Below, in pieces: positions 1-4,964 of a stretch of 9,042 nt of DNA. The DNA lies in assembly GCA_020028535.1 (NCBI GenBank), contig JAIBHM010000063.1, forward strand, positions 1 to 9,042. Reading direction: 5' to 3'. The notes below the pieces were generated by a model that was not told the DNA's origin, did not search any database, and saw only the letters and a program-made list of their open reading frames with translations. Each line of letters starts with the position of its first letter. Position 1 is the stretch's first letter. The position numbers and the translations under genes are program-made. The stretch is from Armatimonadota bacterium. Its GTDB lineage: Bacteria; Sysuimicrobiota; Sysuimicrobiia; Sysuimicrobiales; Kaftiobacteriaceae.

Positions 1-2
1 CG

Positions 3-98
3 CTCGCCCGGGTCCATCTGATCGACAGCAAGCGGTCCGGCAAACGCACGCTCACTGAGGAAGGCATCGCGGCGCTGGGCAACGTGTTCAGGCCGTAG
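3..98 (+). CDS. Possible 3' end of an unrecognised upstream gene (partial)
   Basis: An open frame enters from the left edge and ends at a TAG at 96-98, 11 bases before the dnaA start. The visible 31 residues are basic and end in LGNVFRP, with a stretch KRTLTEEGIAAL that would suit a helix near the end of a small basic or DNA-binding protein. I do not recognise the family. A frame this short stays open by chance fairly often in DNA this rich in GC, so it may not be a gene. If it is real, its stop lies against the dnaA Shine-Dalgarno and dnaA would be co-transcribed with it. Confidence 0.3.
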   Translation, partial: LARVHLIDSKRSGKRTLTEEGIAALGNVFRP

Positions 99-105
99 GG
101 AGGGG
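98..105 (+). promoter_or_regulatory. dnaA ribosome-binding site
   Basis: GGGAGGGG lies 4 bases before the ATG at 110 (6 bases counting from the GGGAGG core). It is a strong Shine-Dalgarno and supports that start. Its first G is the last base of the TAG that closes the upstream open frame. Confidence 0.8.
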
Positions 106-109
106 ACTC

Positions 110-1453
110 ATGGCGGTCGACATATCATCCGCATCAGGTGTCTGGCAGGAAACGCTGCGCCGGATCGAAGGCCGGCTGACCAAGCCGAGCTTCGAGTCGT
201 TCGTCAAGGCGATGGCCCCGGTGGCGCTGCATGGGGATGTCTTCGTCTTCTCCGTGCCGAGCCGTCTGGCCAAGGAGTGGGTCGAGACGCGCTACAGCGC
301 GCTCATCCACGGCGCGCTGCGCGAAGTGCTGGCCCGGGCTGTGAGCATCCAGTTGACCGTGGCCGAGGACACTCCGCCGGCCGCAGCCGCCGCACCGGCC
401 CCGGCCGCACAGCGCCTCCCGGACACCCTGCAGTTGAGCCCGAAGTACACGTTTGACACCTTCGTCATCGGCTCAGGGAACCGCTTTGCCCACGCCGCGG
501 CGATGGCCGTGGCCGAAGCGCCGGCCCGAGCCTACAACCCGCTGTTCATCTACGGCGGTGTGGGGCTGGGCAAGACGCACCTCCTGCAAGCGATCGGCCA
601 CCACGTCACGCACAGCAAAGGCCTCAATCGCGTCGCCTACATCAGCAGCGAAAAATTTACCAATGAGCTGATCAACTCGATTCGCGACGACCGCACACTC
701 GAATTTCGCACGAAGTACCGGAACGTGGACGTGCTGCTCATCGACGACATTCAGTTCCTCGCCGGCAAAGAGCGCACACAGGAAGAGTTCTTCCACACGT
801 TCAACACGCTGCACGAGGCCAGCCGTCAAATCATCATCACCAGCGATCGGCCCCCCAAGGAGATTCCCACGCTGGAAGACCGGCTGCGTTCGCGGTTCGA
901 GTGGGGCCTCATCGCCGACATCCAACCCCCCGATCTAGAGACGCGGATCGCGATCCTGCGCAAGAAAGCGGAGATCGACGGGATCAGCGTGCCCGACCAG
1001 GTCGCGGAGTTCATCGCGCAGCGCATCCAGTCCAACATCCGCGAGCTGGAGGGGGCGCTCGTCAGGGTTGTCGCCTATGCCAGCCTGACGCGTCAGGCGA
1101 TCACGGGCGAACTGGCCGCGGAGATCCTCAAGGAGCTACTCCCGGCAGCGGCCAGCCGGCCGGTCACGATTCCGATGCTGCAGAAAATAGTGGCCGAGCA
1201 TTTCGGAATCCGGATAGAGGAGATGCGCGCGAAGCGGCGGACCAAAGGCGTCGCCTTCCCGCGCCAGGTAGCGATGTATCTGGCCCGCGAGCTCACCGAC
1301 GCCTCATTGCCGCGGATCGGCGACGAGTTCGGCGGCCGCGACCATACCACCGTAATGCACGCCTGTGAACGGGTGAAGGAAGCCCTGGGGCACGATCCAC
1401 AGTTTGCGGTACGGCTGAAGAAACTTGTGGATACACTCCGCGCAGCCGAGTAG
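110..1453 (+). CDS. dnaA: Chromosomal replication initiator protein DnaA
   Basis: DnaA binds 9-bp boxes at oriC, oligomerises in its ATP form and opens the duplex. The 447 residues show all four domains. Domain I spans about 1-85. Domain II is a very short Ala/Pro-rich linker of about 20 residues (88-107). Domain III is the AAA+ ATPase at about 109-335, and domain IV the DNA-binding domain at about 345-447. Visible motifs are Walker A GGVGLGKTH (149-157), Walker B LLIDDIQF (209-216), sensor 1 IIITSD (241-246), the arginine-finger segment RLRSRFEWG (258-266), sensor 2 Arg311 in NIRELEG, and the signature DHTTVMHA (411-418) that reads the DnaA box. Length is usual for the family. The ATG has a strong Shine-Dalgarno. 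The origin-like spacer follows directly, and near-consensus DnaA boxes lie inside its last 70 bases, so autoregulation is plausible. Confidence 0.99.
   Translation: MAVDISSASGVWQETLRRIEGRLTKPSFESFVKAMAPVALHGDVFVFSVPSRLAKEWVETRYSALIHGALREVLARAVSIQLTVAEDTPPAAAAAPAPAAQRLPDTLQLSPKYTFDTFVIGSGNRFAHAAAMAVAEAPARAYNPLFIYGGVGLGKTHLLQAIGHHVTHSKGLNRVAYISSEKFTNELINSIRDDRTLEFRTKYRNVDVLLIDDIQFLAGKERTQEEFFHTFNTLHEASRQIIITSDRPPKEIPTLEDRLRSRFEWGLIADIQPPDLETRIAILRKKAEIDGISVPDQVAEFIAQRIQSNIRELEGALVRVVAYASLTRQAITGELAAEILKELLPAAASRPVTIPMLQKIVAEHFGIRIEEMRAKRRTKGVAFPRQVAMYLARELTDASLPRIGDEFGGRDHTTVMHACERVKEALGHDPQFAVRLKKLVDTLRAAE
1426..1434 (-). promoter_or_regulatory. Near-consensus DnaA box inside the dnaA 3' end
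   Basis: The + strand reads TGTGGATAC, so the minus strand reads GTATCCACA, one mismatch from TTATCCACA. It lies in the last codons of dnaA and is opposite in orientation to the main box. It could be a peripheral DnaA site of the origin or coding coincidence. Confidence 0.5.
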
Positions 1454-1550
1454 AATCCGGCCGTCCCTTGGACAACATGGGCACGCGGGGCAACCGTATC
1501 CAGAGGCTATACACACCCTATCTTCCTTGCTATCGTAGGCCACAGCGCGT

Positions 1551-1559
1551 CCATCCACA
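1551..1559 (+). promoter_or_regulatory. Degenerate DnaA box abutting the main box
   Basis: CCATCCACA differs from TTATCCACA at the first two bases only. It sits directly next to the consensus box in the same orientation, giving a head-to-tail pair with a 9-bp period. Paired boxes just upstream of the DnaA-trio are how the Bacillus subtilis unwinding module is arranged, which supports function despite the mismatches. Confidence 0.6.
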
Positions 1560-1568
1560 TTATCCACA
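1560..1568 (+). promoter_or_regulatory. Consensus DnaA box
   Basis: TTATCCACA is an exact match to the high-affinity DnaA box. It is the only exact copy I found in the dnaA-dnaN region. It is placed 3 bases before the trio repeats and points toward the AT-rich segment. It is the likely anchor from which DnaA extends onto single-stranded DNA. Confidence 0.85.
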
Positions 1569-1571
1569 GCA

Positions 1572-1583
1572 TTACTACTACTA
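1572..1583 (+). promoter_or_regulatory. DnaA-trio repeat (TTA CTA CTA CTA)
   Basis: Four consecutive triplets begin 3 bases after the consensus box. On the complementary strand, read 3' to 5', they are AAT GAT GAT GAT, which fits the published DnaA-trio consensus 3'-[G/A]A[T/A]-5'. That element is the single-strand DnaA-binding part of the bacterial basal unwinding system. Box, trios and AT-rich DNA come in the expected order. Confidence 0.75.
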
Positions 1584-1591
1584 CGACGAAG

Positions 1592-1605
1592 TTAATAGTT
1601 ATTAA
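1592..1605. repeat. AT-rich inverted repeat in the probable unwinding element
   Basis: TTAATA and TATTAA form perfect 6-bp arms around a GT spacer. This is the most AT-rich stretch near the origin and lies between the DnaA-trios and the dnaN Shine-Dalgarno. It could be part of the melting region, a protein-binding site or the -10 region of a dnaN promoter. I see no convincing -35 at the right distance, so I do not call a promoter. Confidence 0.5.
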
Positions 1606-1609
1606 TCTT

Positions 1610-1614
1610 GGAGG
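1610..1614 (+). promoter_or_regulatory. dnaN ribosome-binding site
   Basis: GGAGG lies 7 bases before the ATG at 1622 and fixes that start. Confidence 0.85.
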
Positions 1615-1621
1615 CTAATAC

Positions 1622-2731
1622 ATGTGGGTAACCTGCTCCCAGGCATCGTTGCTCAAGGGAGTACAACTAGCAAGCCGGGCCGTCTCAACCCGCACCACGA
1701 TGCCGATCCTCAGTTATATCCTCCTCGAGACAATGAAAAATGGAATCAGACTCACGGCGACGGATCTCGAGTTCGCGGTTCAAGTTGACATCGATGCCGA
1801 AGTCAGGCAAGGCGGCCAGGGGACATTACCAGCGCGGATCCTCTCCGAGATTGTGGGAAATCTTCCCGACGCGACCGTAGAGATCAAAGCCGAAGAGGAT
1901 GCACACCAGGTGGAGATCACCTGTGACGCGAGCAATTTCGAGATTCTGGGTCTGCCGGCGGGAGATTTTCCGGCTCTGCCCAAATCCGACGGCAATGAGA
2001 TAGGAGCGATCGATGCCGATATGCTGCGGACCATGGTGAGCCAGACGATTTTCGCCGTGTCTGCGGATGAAACGCGGCCGTTCTTGACCGGGGTGTACGT
2101 GACGATGGATGGTCCGGAAGTGCAGTTCGTGGCCACCGATGGCGGGCGGCTTGCGTTGCGTAAGACGGTTCTCGCCTCACCGGCGAAGCAGAAAGCCGGC
2201 GTGATCGTGCCGGCCAAGACGATGCAAGAGTTGATGCGAGCCCTGGGATCCGTCAACGGAGAAGTCCAGCTGGCGATGGCCGACAACCAGCTGCTGTTTA
2301 CGGTGCCCGGGCTTCGCATCTACTCGCGTCTGATCAGCGGGCAGTTTCCGAACTACCAGCAGGTGATCCCGAAAGAATTCAAGCAGCGGATCCGCGTGCA
2401 GACCGGCCGCCTGCTCCGGGCAGTGCGCCGCGTGGCGATTACTGCGCGTGATTCCGCCAACGTCGTGCGGATGGCTGCGAAAGATAAGAAGCTGACGATC
2501 ACGTCGAATACCCCTGAAGTCGGGAAAGCGCGCGAGGAGGTCGAGGTGGCCGCGGACGGGGACACGATTGAGGCGGCCTTCAATGCCCGTTACCTGATGG
2601 ACTGCCTGAGCAACATCGACGCCGATGAGCTGGTCTTCGAGCTGACCGGACCGCTCAGCCCGGGTGCGATCCGCCCCGCCGGGCACAGTGACTATGTGTA
2701 CGTCCTCGCCCCCGTCAGGGTGTACGGCTGA
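1622..2731 (+). CDS. dnaN: DNA polymerase III beta subunit (sliding clamp)
   Basis: The beta clamp is a homodimeric ring that tethers DNA polymerase III to the template and docks many repair and replication proteins. The 369-residue length fits three clamp domains of about 120 residues each. Recognisable segments include the N-terminal TTMPILSYILLE, the TATDLEFAVQV strand, DFPALP near residue 120, the central RPFLTGVYV and ATDGGRLALRK, and a C-terminal strand ending VLAPVRVYG. In many clamps this end reads MPMRL or MPVRL, so Ala replaces the usual Met. The start is fixed by GGAGG 7 bases upstream. The stop overlaps the proposed CTG start of the next gene, which suggests translational coupling. 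The gene probably shares a transcript with the downstream S4, recF, dciA-like and remB genes. Confidence 0.98.
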   Translation: MWVTCSQASLLKGVQLASRAVSTRTTMPILSYILLETMKNGIRLTATDLEFAVQVDIDAEVRQGGQGTLPARILSEIVGNLPDATVEIKAEEDAHQVEITCDASNFEILGLPAGDFPALPKSDGNEIGAIDADMLRTMVSQTIFAVSADETRPFLTGVYVTMDGPEVQFVATDGGRLALRKTVLASPAKQKAGVIVPAKTMQELMRALGSVNGEVQLAMADNQLLFTVPGLRIYSRLISGQFPNYQQVIPKEFKQRIRVQTGRLLRAVRRVAITARDSANVVRMAAKDKKLTITSNTPEVGKAREEVEVAADGDTIEAAFNARYLMDCLSNIDADELVFELTGPLSPGAIRPAGHSDYVYVLAPVRVYG

Positions 2732-2949
2732 CGGCACGCGAGATCGCCATCCGCTCCGAGGCGATTGACCTGGGCGCGCTGCTGAAGCTGGCGCAGGTAG
2801 CATCAACGGGGGGAGAGGCGAAGCAACTGATTCAGCAAGGCCGCGTCACGGTGAACGGCGCGATCGAGCACCGGCGCGGCCGCCGGATCCGTCCCGGCGA
2901 TCGAGTTGAGGCCGCCGGACAGCTGCTCGTCGTGACGCGCCCGGCCTGA
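2728..2949 (+). CDS. yaaA: S4-domain RNA-binding protein, YaaA-like, with a probable CTG start
   Basis: The 73-codon product matches the small S4-domain family found between dnaN and recF in Bacillota. It has a lead-in REIAIRSEAIDLGALLKLA, then the S4 core GGEAKQLIQQGRVTVNG (28-44), then RRGRRIRPGDRVE (49-61). The S4 fold binds structured RNA and the family is ribosome-associated or uncharacterised. The frame is open only from 2692 and holds no ATG, GTG or TTG before the core. The best start is the CTG at 2728, which overlaps the dnaN TGA in a CTGA arrangement and has AGGG (2717-2720) 7 bases upstream. The B. subtilis homologue is of similar length (about 71 residues), which fits this start. 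An ATT or ATC start a few codons later cannot be excluded. Confidence 0.85.
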   Translation: MTAREIAIRSEAIDLGALLKLAQVASTGGEAKQLIQQGRVTVNGAIEHRRGRRIRPGDRVEAAGQLLVVTRPA

Positions 2950-2955
2950 ACGAAG

Positions 2956-4074
2956 ATGCGTCTCACCCATCTCCGCCTGGTCCAATTTCGCAATCACCGC
3001 CACACCGATGTCGCCCCCGGTCCGGGGGTAACGCTGTTTGTGGGCGGCAACGCGCAGGGGAAGTCGTCGCTGCTCGAAGCAGTGCAGGTGGCGGCCACCG
3101 CGCGCTCGCCCCGCGCGCGCCACGATGCCGAGATGATCACTCTTGGCGCTGACTGGGCCCGCGTGCGGGCCGCGGTTGAGCGCGGCGGCCGGGACGAGGA
3201 GATTGACGTCGCGTTCCGGCGCGAGGACCCGGCAACGGGCGGCCGCGTTGGCCGGAAGATCCGGGTCAACGGAGTCCCAACCCGGCGCGCAGAGTTGTTC
3301 GGCCACCTGCTGAGCGTGCTGGCTGGCCCCAACGACACAGAAATCGTGACCGGCGGGCCGCACTTCCGGCGGCGCCTGCTAGACCTGCTGCTCGCGCAGG
3401 TGAGTCCTTCCTATTACTACACGATCTTGCGATATGCCCGCACGGTGTTGCAGCGAAACCGCCTGCTGCGCACGCGCAGCGCGCAAGGTCTCGATGCATG
3501 GGATGAGCAGATCGCATCTCTCGGCGCCGTGATAACCGTTCGCCGGAGGGACATGGTCGCGCGGCTCGCGGCGTTCGGCGCCCCGATTTACGATGCCCTC
3601 AGTCTGGGACGTGAGCCGCTCGACCTGGAGTACCTGCCGTCGTTGCGCGGTGGGGACGAGCCTGCTCTGACGACGTTCGCCCGCGAGGCCCTGGCGCGCC
3701 GGCGGCCGGAAGAACTCGCCCGTGGAATCACCCTGGTCGGACCCCACCGCGACGACCTCTATCTGGGCGCGGGCGGCCGGGACCTGCGGACGTTCGGATC
3801 CCGCGGGCAGCAGTTGACGGCGCTGCTGGCAGTGCGGCTGGCGGAGCGCCGGGTGTTGTGGGAAGAGACCGGGGAGGAGCCGGTGATGTTGTTCGATGAC
3901 GTGCTCCTGACGCTGGACGAGGAGCGTCAGGCTTACCTGATGGACTGTATGCGTGGGGTGCAGGTCATCATGACCGTGACCACCCTCGCCCTCATCGGGG
4001 CGCGGGCACCCGATGCCACTGTCTTTCGCGTCGAGGCAGGAATGGTGGCGGCGGAACGTGCTCACCTCTCTTAG
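2956..4074 (+). CDS. recF: DNA replication and repair protein RecF
   Basis: RecF is an SMC-like ATPase. With RecO and RecR it loads RecA at single-strand gaps and helps restart stalled forks. The 372 residues begin with the family opening MRLTHLRLVQFRNH. Visible motifs are Walker A GGNAQGKSS (30-38), the ABC-type signature FGSRGQQLTALLAVRLAE (from 280, Ser282-Gln285) and Walker B VMLFDD (310-315, catalytic Asp314-Asp315), followed by the D-loop segment VLLTLDEER. Most RecF proteins read VLSELDEER there, so two D-loop residues differ. The length is usual. The start is 6 bases after the S4 gene stop, with only a weak GAACGAAG before it, so translation probably depends on coupling. The 3' end overlaps the DciA-like gene. 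Confidence 0.98.
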   Translation: MRLTHLRLVQFRNHRHTDVAPGPGVTLFVGGNAQGKSSLLEAVQVAATARSPRARHDAEMITLGADWARVRAAVERGGRDEEIDVAFRREDPATGGRVGRKIRVNGVPTRRAELFGHLLSVLAGPNDTEIVTGGPHFRRRLLDLLLAQVSPSYYYTILRYARTVLQRNRLLRTRSAQGLDAWDEQIASLGAVITVRRRDMVARLAAFGAPIYDALSLGREPLDLEYLPSLRGGDEPALTTFAREALARRRPEELARGITLVGPHRDDLYLGAGGRDLRTFGSRGQQLTALLAVRLAERRVLWEETGEEPVMLFDDVLLTLDEERQAYLMDCMRGVQVIMTVTTLALIGARAPDATVFRVEAGMVAAERAHLS

Positions 4075-4537
4075 GGCTATTCTCAAGGGAGCGGCCCGCG
4101 CGCTTGGGGTTGAGCGGGCGGCGTATGCGGCCCTCATCGAGGAAATGTGGCCCGAGATCGTAGGGGCTACGGCTGCGGCTCACAGCCGCCCCGCGGGGCT
4201 CCGCGGCGGAGTGTTGCTGGCCGAAGCGGAAGCCGGGATGTGGGCGCAGGAGTTATCGGCCCAGCGGGGGCGCTACGCGGCGGAGATCAACCGCCTGCTC
4301 GGCGTCCAGGCGGTGACGGAAATCCGATTCCGGCAAATTGCCGGTTGGATTGCCCGGGAGAGATTACCGGGAAACGGGGAAACCGAGGGTACTGAGGAGC
4401 TCTCCGCGGAAGAGATCGCGGCCGTCGACCTGGCTGCTGAGCAGATCGCCGACCCTGAGGTTCGGGAGGCGGCCCTCAAGGCCATGCTGAGCCAGGCGAG
4501 ATGGAGGAAACGGATTGTACGTCCACCTGGGCGGTGA
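4058..4537 (+). CDS. dciA: DUF721 / DciA-like protein, probable helicase-loading factor
   Basis: The product resembles DUF721. It has an N-terminal helix LTSLRAILKGAARALG, then MWPEIVGATAAAHSRP with Trp31, then GGVLLAEAEAGMWAQELS with Trp62, then LLGVQAVTEIRFRQI. A charged helical tail of about 60 residues follows (EGTEELSAEEIAAVDLAAEQI onward). DciA proteins of this family promote loading of the DnaB helicase in bacteria that lack DnaC/DnaI-type loaders, which fits the position in a replication cluster. I prefer the GTG at 4058 (159 residues, 17-base overlap with recF) because family similarity begins there. An ATG at 4013 would add 15 residues that match nothing. The Shine-Dalgarno is weak (GGTGG, 9 bases upstream). 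The assignment to DciA rather than generic DUF721 is inference. Confidence 0.85.
   Translation: MLTSLRAILKGAARALGVERAAYAALIEEMWPEIVGATAAAHSRPAGLRGGVLLAEAEAGMWAQELSAQRGRYAAEINRLLGVQAVTEIRFRQIAGWIARERLPGNGETEGTEELSAEEIAAVDLAAEQIADPEVREAALKAMLSQARWRKRIVRPPGR
4503..4507 (+). promoter_or_regulatory. remB ribosome-binding site, inside dciA
   Basis: GGAGG lies 7 bases before the TTG at 4515. It decides in favour of this non-ATG start and lies within the last codons of the DUF721 gene. Confidence 0.8.
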
Positions 4538-4793
4538 AATAGTCGTGCCCGTCCTGGACGTCGTCGCGATCCTGGACGTACGCCTGGTCGGGAGCTCAGA
4601 AATCAACCGGGAACTGGTGGACAGGGCCGTCGCAGAGAAGCGTCTCAGGGGGGGTGGGTTGACCCCCGACTGCAAGGCGCTCGTCGTCACCAAGCAGGGA
4701 ACCGTCTATACCTCCGGTATTTCCGCCCCAACCCTGGCAAAAAGGATGACGCATCTGCAGCAGAGCGCGAACGCGTGGGAGGCCGAAACATAA
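4515..4793 (+). CDS. remB: RemB-like (YaaB/DUF370 family) regulator
   Basis: The 92-residue product starts MYVHLGGEIVVPVLDVVAILD, close to the start of B. subtilis RemB/YaaB (MYIHLG...VVSTRDIVGIFD). Its middle, KALVVTKQGTVYTSGISAPTLAKR, matches the family's SIVVT...YYSPLSSSTLKKR segment. In Bacillus, RemB and the related RemA regulate extracellular-matrix genes. RemA binds DNA as ring-like oligomers, and RemB is usually encoded between recF and gyrB as here. The start is TTG with a perfect GGAGG 7 bases upstream, and the gene overlaps the DUF721 gene by 23 bases. The residues from about 37 to 55 are more divergent. Its function in this organism is unknown. A matrix role should not be assumed outside Bacillus. 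Confidence 0.88.
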   Translation: MYVHLGGEIVVPVLDVVAILDVRLVGSSEINRELVDRAVAEKRLRGGGLTPDCKALVVTKQGTVYTSGISAPTLAKRMTHLQQSANAWEAET

Positions 4794-4815
4794 GGCTGGA
4801 TGCGGGTTTTTCGCG

Positions 4816-4845
4816 TTGACAGGGCGAATTTTGGCGTGATAAACT
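4816..4845 (+). promoter_or_regulatory. Sigma70-type promoter for gyrB-gyrA
   Basis: A perfect -35 TTGACA is at 4816-4821. The -10 lies in TGATAAACT: either GATAAA (4838-4843, 16-bp spacer) or TAAACT (4840-4845, 18-bp spacer), each 4 of 6 to consensus. Transcription would start near 4850-4853, leaving a leader of about 110 bases. The promoter follows the remB stop directly, so gyrB-gyrA has its own transcription unit. Gyrase promoters are often stimulated by DNA relaxation, but nothing here proves that. Confidence 0.75.
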
Positions 4846-4851
4846 AGGTTG

Positions 4852-4863
4852 TGCGGTTCCGCA
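4852..4863. repeat. Short inverted repeat at the predicted gyrB transcription start
   Basis: TGCGG and CCGCA flank a TT. In RNA this gives a 4-bp stem with a GUUC loop at the extreme 5' end of the transcript. In DNA it is a near-palindrome right at the start site, so it could serve as an operator or as a 5' stabilising hairpin. It is short enough to be chance. Confidence 0.35.
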
Positions 4864-4879
4864 GGCAGAAGAAAGCCTT

Positions 4880-4914
4880 CGGGGAGGGGCGCAGCGAACA
4901 TGCGCTCCTCCCTG
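4880..4914 (+). promoter_or_regulatory. Strong hairpin in the gyrB leader
   Basis: Positions 4880-4893 pair with 4901-4914 in a 14-bp stem (12 Watson-Crick pairs and two G-U pairs) around the 7-base loop GCGAACA. No U-run follows (the next bases are CATGTTACAC), so it is not a typical intrinsic terminator. The left arm holds GGGGAGGGG, which looks like a Shine-Dalgarno, and an ATG spans the loop/right-arm junction at 4900-4902. The right arm holds CTCCTCCC, which resembles the 16S anti-Shine-Dalgarno. It sits between the promoter and the gyrB start, so it is transcribed as leader. A role in mRNA stability, attenuation or start-site masking is possible. Confidence 0.7.
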
Positions 4915-4952
4915 CATGTTACACGGGGGCACCAACACACTAACCTATGGGC

Positions 4953-4956
4953 GAGG
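4953..4956 (+). promoter_or_regulatory. gyrB ribosome-binding site that decides the start
   Basis: GAGG (in GCGAGGAA) lies 8 bases before the ATG at 4965. The earlier in-frame ATG at 4947 has only a GGGGG run 17 bases upstream, which is too far. The site would itself be the codons for residues 3-4 of the longer form. This favours 4965 as the gyrB start. Confidence 0.65.
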
Positions 4957-4964
4957 AACACGAG

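Larger units (their letters stand above)
1393..1631. promoter_or_regulatory. oriC: Probable oriC (dnaA-dnaN spacer with flanking DnaA-box-like sites)
   Basis: The non-coding core is 1454-1621. It holds one consensus DnaA box (1560-1568), an abutting degenerate box (1551-1559), DnaA-trio repeats (1572-1583) and an AT-rich unwinding-type segment (1589-1609), in that order toward dnaN. Weaker DnaA-box-like sites flank it: 1393-1401 (two mismatches), 1426-1434 (one mismatch, minus strand), 1496-1504 and 1507-1515 (two mismatches each) and 1623-1631 (one mismatch, minus strand, over the dnaN start). The dnaA-dnaN spacer is the established origin position in many bacteria. The low GC of this stretch stands out against its GC-rich surroundings. 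No transcription terminator is evident between dnaA and dnaN. Confidence 0.8.

Noticed and set aside
1468..1513. Possible dnaN promoter (TTGGAC and TATACA)
   Set aside because: The two hexamers are separated by far more than 16-19 bases and neither has a partner at the right spacing.
1569..1590. Simple CTA microsatellite
   Set aside because: The repeat is short and its position directly after a consensus DnaA box is better explained as DnaA-trio elements.
2177..2806. 209-codon minus-strand frame across the dnaN end and the S4 gene
   Set aside because: It is antisense to two conserved coding regions and has no recognisable motif.
4550..4580. Direct repeat CCTGGACGT, twice, at the remB start
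   Set aside because: It encodes the family-conserved LDVVAILDV pattern, so protein sequence explains it.
4794..4815. Possible terminator after remB (GCGGGTTTTTCGC)
   Set aside because: There is a T-run, but only 3-bp stems can form before it, so it does not meet a terminator pattern.
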